Below the pieces are notes generated by a model. It made no database searches and was not told the DNA's origin. It saw only the letters and a list, made by a program, of their open reading frames with translations. Source: Actinostola sp. cb2023 (taxonomy: Eukaryota; Cnidaria; Anthozoa; Actiniaria; Actinostolidae). Taken from it: a stretch of 64,000 nt of DNA. The translations under genes were made by a program, and so were the position numbers. Where the stretch lies: positions 1-64,000 of the forward strand of contig JAUJYZ010000815.1 of the NCBI GenBank assembly GCA_033675265.1, given 5' to 3'. Positions 36,809 through 64,000 of the stretch are shown in pieces (position 1 is the stretch's first letter; the number at the start of each line of letters is the position of its first letter).

Positions 36809-37374
36809 AATATCAGACTAGTGGTTTGTGTGTTTGATGTGCTTAGCCGTTGGGAGATAATATATTCACTTGTACTGATTTAAGAAAAAATAGAGAGAGG
36901 AAAACAGTTAAGCGTTAGGATCGATCTTCGTATACGTGTATTATGTAAGATGCATTCTACAGGTAACCCAAGCTCTGCAAAAAAATAAAATCATGTTAAA
37001 ACTTTTGATTTTGTGCATTTTGTACTATAGTTCTGCGCACTAACAAAATAATACACACAAAATCACAAAAAGGATGTTTTCACTACGATCTGTACGGGAA
37101 GTTATCTTACCATATGACCATTGGGAAAACGTCACGTGGCAAGGGCCGGACGTGTTGACGTACCCGGTCCGGAAAAAGCCCACCGGCCCTGCTCGATTTT
37201 TGTCAGGAGATTTTTTATGCTTTTTTTGCAGCAAAATTTATTTTTTAAATGTGAACAACAAAAGTGAACAAAACCTTTTTTTTTTGGATAAAATGTTTTG
37301 ATTGGTTCTTCTGGCGTAATCGCGCGTTTGTGTTCTTGAATGATGCTTAGTACCGAAATGGTCATATGATAAAA

Positions 37375-37503
37375 TGCTTATTGAATGAGTTAGGTCTGGC
37401 CGGAAGGGAAAATATTTGGCTCTCGGTCATTCTGTACGGACCTAGTTCCATGACCTCGAGCCAAATATTTTCCCGTCCGACCCTCCCACTCATTCAATAA
37501 GTA
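37375..37503. repeat. Foldback element upstream of MSH4
   Basis: TTATTGAATGAGTTAGGTCTGGCCGG mirrors TCCGACCCTCCCACTCATTCAATAA. The inner arms are GAAAATATTTGGCTC and mirror. Around it (37080-37700) the words GTCCGGAAAAAGCC and CCGGCC recur, so this is probably part of a larger degenerate repeat. Confidence 0.75.
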
Positions 37504-37923
37504 CATAATACTAACCCGATTATTTTCCCGACTCGCGCGCTCTTAATAAAACCAGGGTCCGGACGATCCGGACGTGATGGCGTATTAAAGTCGGTCCGGA
37601 AAAAGCCGTATTTCCCTACTCCCGCGCTCTTTAGTAAAACCATTGGAAAAAGAGGGCCGGATGGGAAAATATTTAGCTCCGGCCAGGGCATGGCCGACTC
37701 AGTCAATAATATATACTTTAACCTATTAACTAAGCTCTGAAAGTGCGGAAAATACAGTTATTTCTCTTAGCAGGGTAGACCCGACCTAACCTTGTCTACA
37801 AGTACCTTAACCCAGTCGATAAGACGAGCGCAGTTAAAAAAAATATGAAATGCAGAGGAGTGGCTAAGGCATTATTTATCTTGAAAAAAGGTAGGGTCTT
37901 GAATCCTTATTACGTTGGGTTAG

Positions 37924-38229
37924 CTTGGGCTCCCTGTGTACTAACATCAATTTTGGCGGGAAATCTTACAACGCGCGCGCGCTTCTGATGACCTTGACTG
38001 ACCTCGACTGACCTTCCTTTACGATTCGACAAGTCAACAGCGAAACGATTTTCCTTGTAGTTTGTACTTGAAAGCTTCAGAAAATATTAACTTGTGCTTG
38101 TTTTACTGTTAAGAACTAAAAATACCACTCTGACGAGTTTAAATACTACAAAACGACTAGTTTGTTTGTCAAAAAGTCAAGTCAAGATACGAGAATACTG
38201 AAGAAAGAAAGCAAATCAAGAAAATCGTT
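37924..38229 (+). promoter_or_regulatory. Probable MSH4 promoter region
   Basis: TTTGGCGGGAAA at 37952-37963 is a full E2F consensus site. A GCTTGGGCTCCCTGTG motif (37924-37939) and a (GC)n block, ACGCGCGCGCGC, flank it. The first supported MSH4 codon is at 38230. No TATA box is evident. E2F-type control of meiotic genes is known in other animals; here it is inference. Confidence 0.45.
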
Positions 38230-62740
<24,511 letters not shown>

Positions 62741-62785
62741 GTATGTAATATATTACTTTCGGTTATATGAGGTTCCACTGATTTT

Positions 62786-62926
62786 ATGTAAGGGTTAGAG
62801 AATAACGCGAGTGCTTTATGGGATTTAGAGCTCCGAGCAGCAGATAGAAGGCCAAGTGCCCCTTCTATCAATGCGAGGCGCTCTAAATTCCATATAGCAC
62901 CGGAGTGTTTATTCTCTAACCGTTTT
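62786..62926. repeat. Foldback MITE downstream of MSH4 exon 28
   Basis: AGGGTTAGAGAATAACGCGAGTGCTTTATGG against CCATATAGCACCGGAGTGTTTATTCTCTAACCG; inner GAGCTCCGAGCAGCAGATAGAAGG partly mirrored. Confidence 0.85.
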
Positions 62927-64000
62927 AGAATATAGTCATACTCACGAGAGTATTCTTTGGCTGCATGTCTGTTGCTTTCCCAAAGGAATACTGATTTCAA
63001 ATGCAAATACGCTCATGCAAAGCTGTTCAGTTGTGTGTGACTTCAGTTGAGTGAAGATGAATATCCGAAGCTTGAGGCTTTTAAATACGAAGCTTGCAAC
63101 GCTAGAAATTACCGATATTTGTTGTGGAAATGAAGAGCAGAAATCTCAAAGTTTCTTCAAACCAGTTGTTAGAACGGACGAAATTGCCGAAAAACGAAAC
63201 TAATGAACGCCAAAGAAAACTCAAGCACGATGTGGACATTTAATATATTGAACTGAGATTGGGCTAACTATATCGCAATAATCATACGGAAAACTTGGAT
63301 GACTGATGAATATCCGTACATCTACCCTTCTTGTAGAACATGGAGAAACCCGTTTGTGATTTCATTTTGAAGAGTAAGTGACTCGCTACGTTTCTTTAGT
63401 GTTTAGTATAGTTATGGGCTAGATTGCAGAATACCCTACCACGCTAACTGTGCTTGGCGTAGCCACAAATGGATACGCGTCATTCCGTATAAAGTCTTAC
63501 CATGAATAAATTAATACTATATCAGTATTGTTTGACTATATCATATATGAACTGGCTACGCGTGCAACGCGTCAACGCGTCAACTATATTGCATGAAATG
63601 TCATTCATGATAGATTAATGTATTTTATTTTTAGGGACTGCATGGCTACGCGTGCAACGCGTCAACGCGTCAAATACTTTTCACGTAGTCATCAAATGGA
63701 TACGAAGTCTTTTAGTGAATATATTTTTTCTTGATTGATGTGTAGTTTCAAACCGAAGTAATATAGCATAACAGTATGGGAATAAATTCCCATACTTTTC
63801 TTCACATCAATCATGAAGAAATCCCAAAGCAAAACGCTCGTAGTTTGTAAAATTATATTTATTGGAAATTGGCATTATAAGCAGCAATATAAACGGCTTC
63901 TTGTAATAATGAGTGTTTATTTTTATCAGACGAGTTCTTCTTATTTTTCTATACATAACTACTGAACTGTTACAATTATTGACTCTATATACAACAAAAA
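62927..64000. other. Interval after the last visible MSH4 exon
   Basis: No further MSH4 exon is visible, so this is most likely part of intron 28. Two copies of GGCTACGCGTGCAACGCGTCAACGCGTCAA lie at 63549-63579 and 63641-63672, with more GCTACGC / GGATACGCGTCATT words at 63460-63485. A GTATGGGAATAAATTCCCATAC palindrome lies at about 63774-63797. Confidence 0.6.

Overview
This window is nuclear DNA from an animal, probably a marine invertebrate of sponge or cnidarian grade. It carries spliced genes with GT/AG introns, C2H2 zinc-finger proteins, a meiotic MSH4 gene, a Penelope-like retroelement, LINE tails and very many foldback (MITE-like) elements. Nothing in it is bacterial or viral. The exact taxon cannot be fixed from the sequence.

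Layout. 1-9243 is one long array of a 57-bp satellite (about 160 copies) that already begins before the window. 9244-17800 is gene-poor: foldback elements, a long (ATT)n run, a 37-bp minisatellite with a 10-unit higher-order repeat, tRNA-derived SINE relics, and nested inverted repeats. A minus-strand C2H2 gene (exon 17816-18853, nine fingers) is followed by a large inverted repeat (18918/21088). That repeat contains a truncated Penelope-like element (19403-20345) with a GIY-YIG endonuclease remnant and two inverted hammerhead-ribozyme cores. 21100-32000 has no gene that I recognise: a TGTTGT minisatellite interrupted by a TTAA-flanked element, (ATT)n, and a chain of back-to-back foldback elements.

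Genes of the right half. A plus-strand gene at 32341-35433 joins an N-terminal WW-like domain (exon 32341-32445) to an acidic linker and eight C2H2 fingers (exon 33886-35433). From 38230 to 62740 lies MSH4, the MutS homologue that with MSH5 stabilises meiotic recombination intermediates. I could place 28 exons with consensus splice sites and continuous phase, including microexons of 13, 17, 13, 25 and 25 nt. The last part of the ATPase domain lies beyond the window. Exon 25, just after the Walker A motif, carries a 55-base imperfect duplicate that replaces about eight expected codons and puts a stop in frame; this is either an assembly fault or a real lesion. The introns of MSH4 are packed with MITEs, LINE 3' ends and triplet repeats. 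One intron holds a complete antisense tRNA-Thr(AGT).

The genes do not form a pathway together: there are two putative DNA-binding zinc-finger regulators and one meiotic recombination protein in a repeat-dense background. The most unusual observations are the WW/C2H2 architecture, the paired hammerheads, the damaged MSH4 exon, a shared terminal motif across many different MITEs, and a recurrent GGGCTNCCTGTGG motif that lies upstream of both plus-strand genes.
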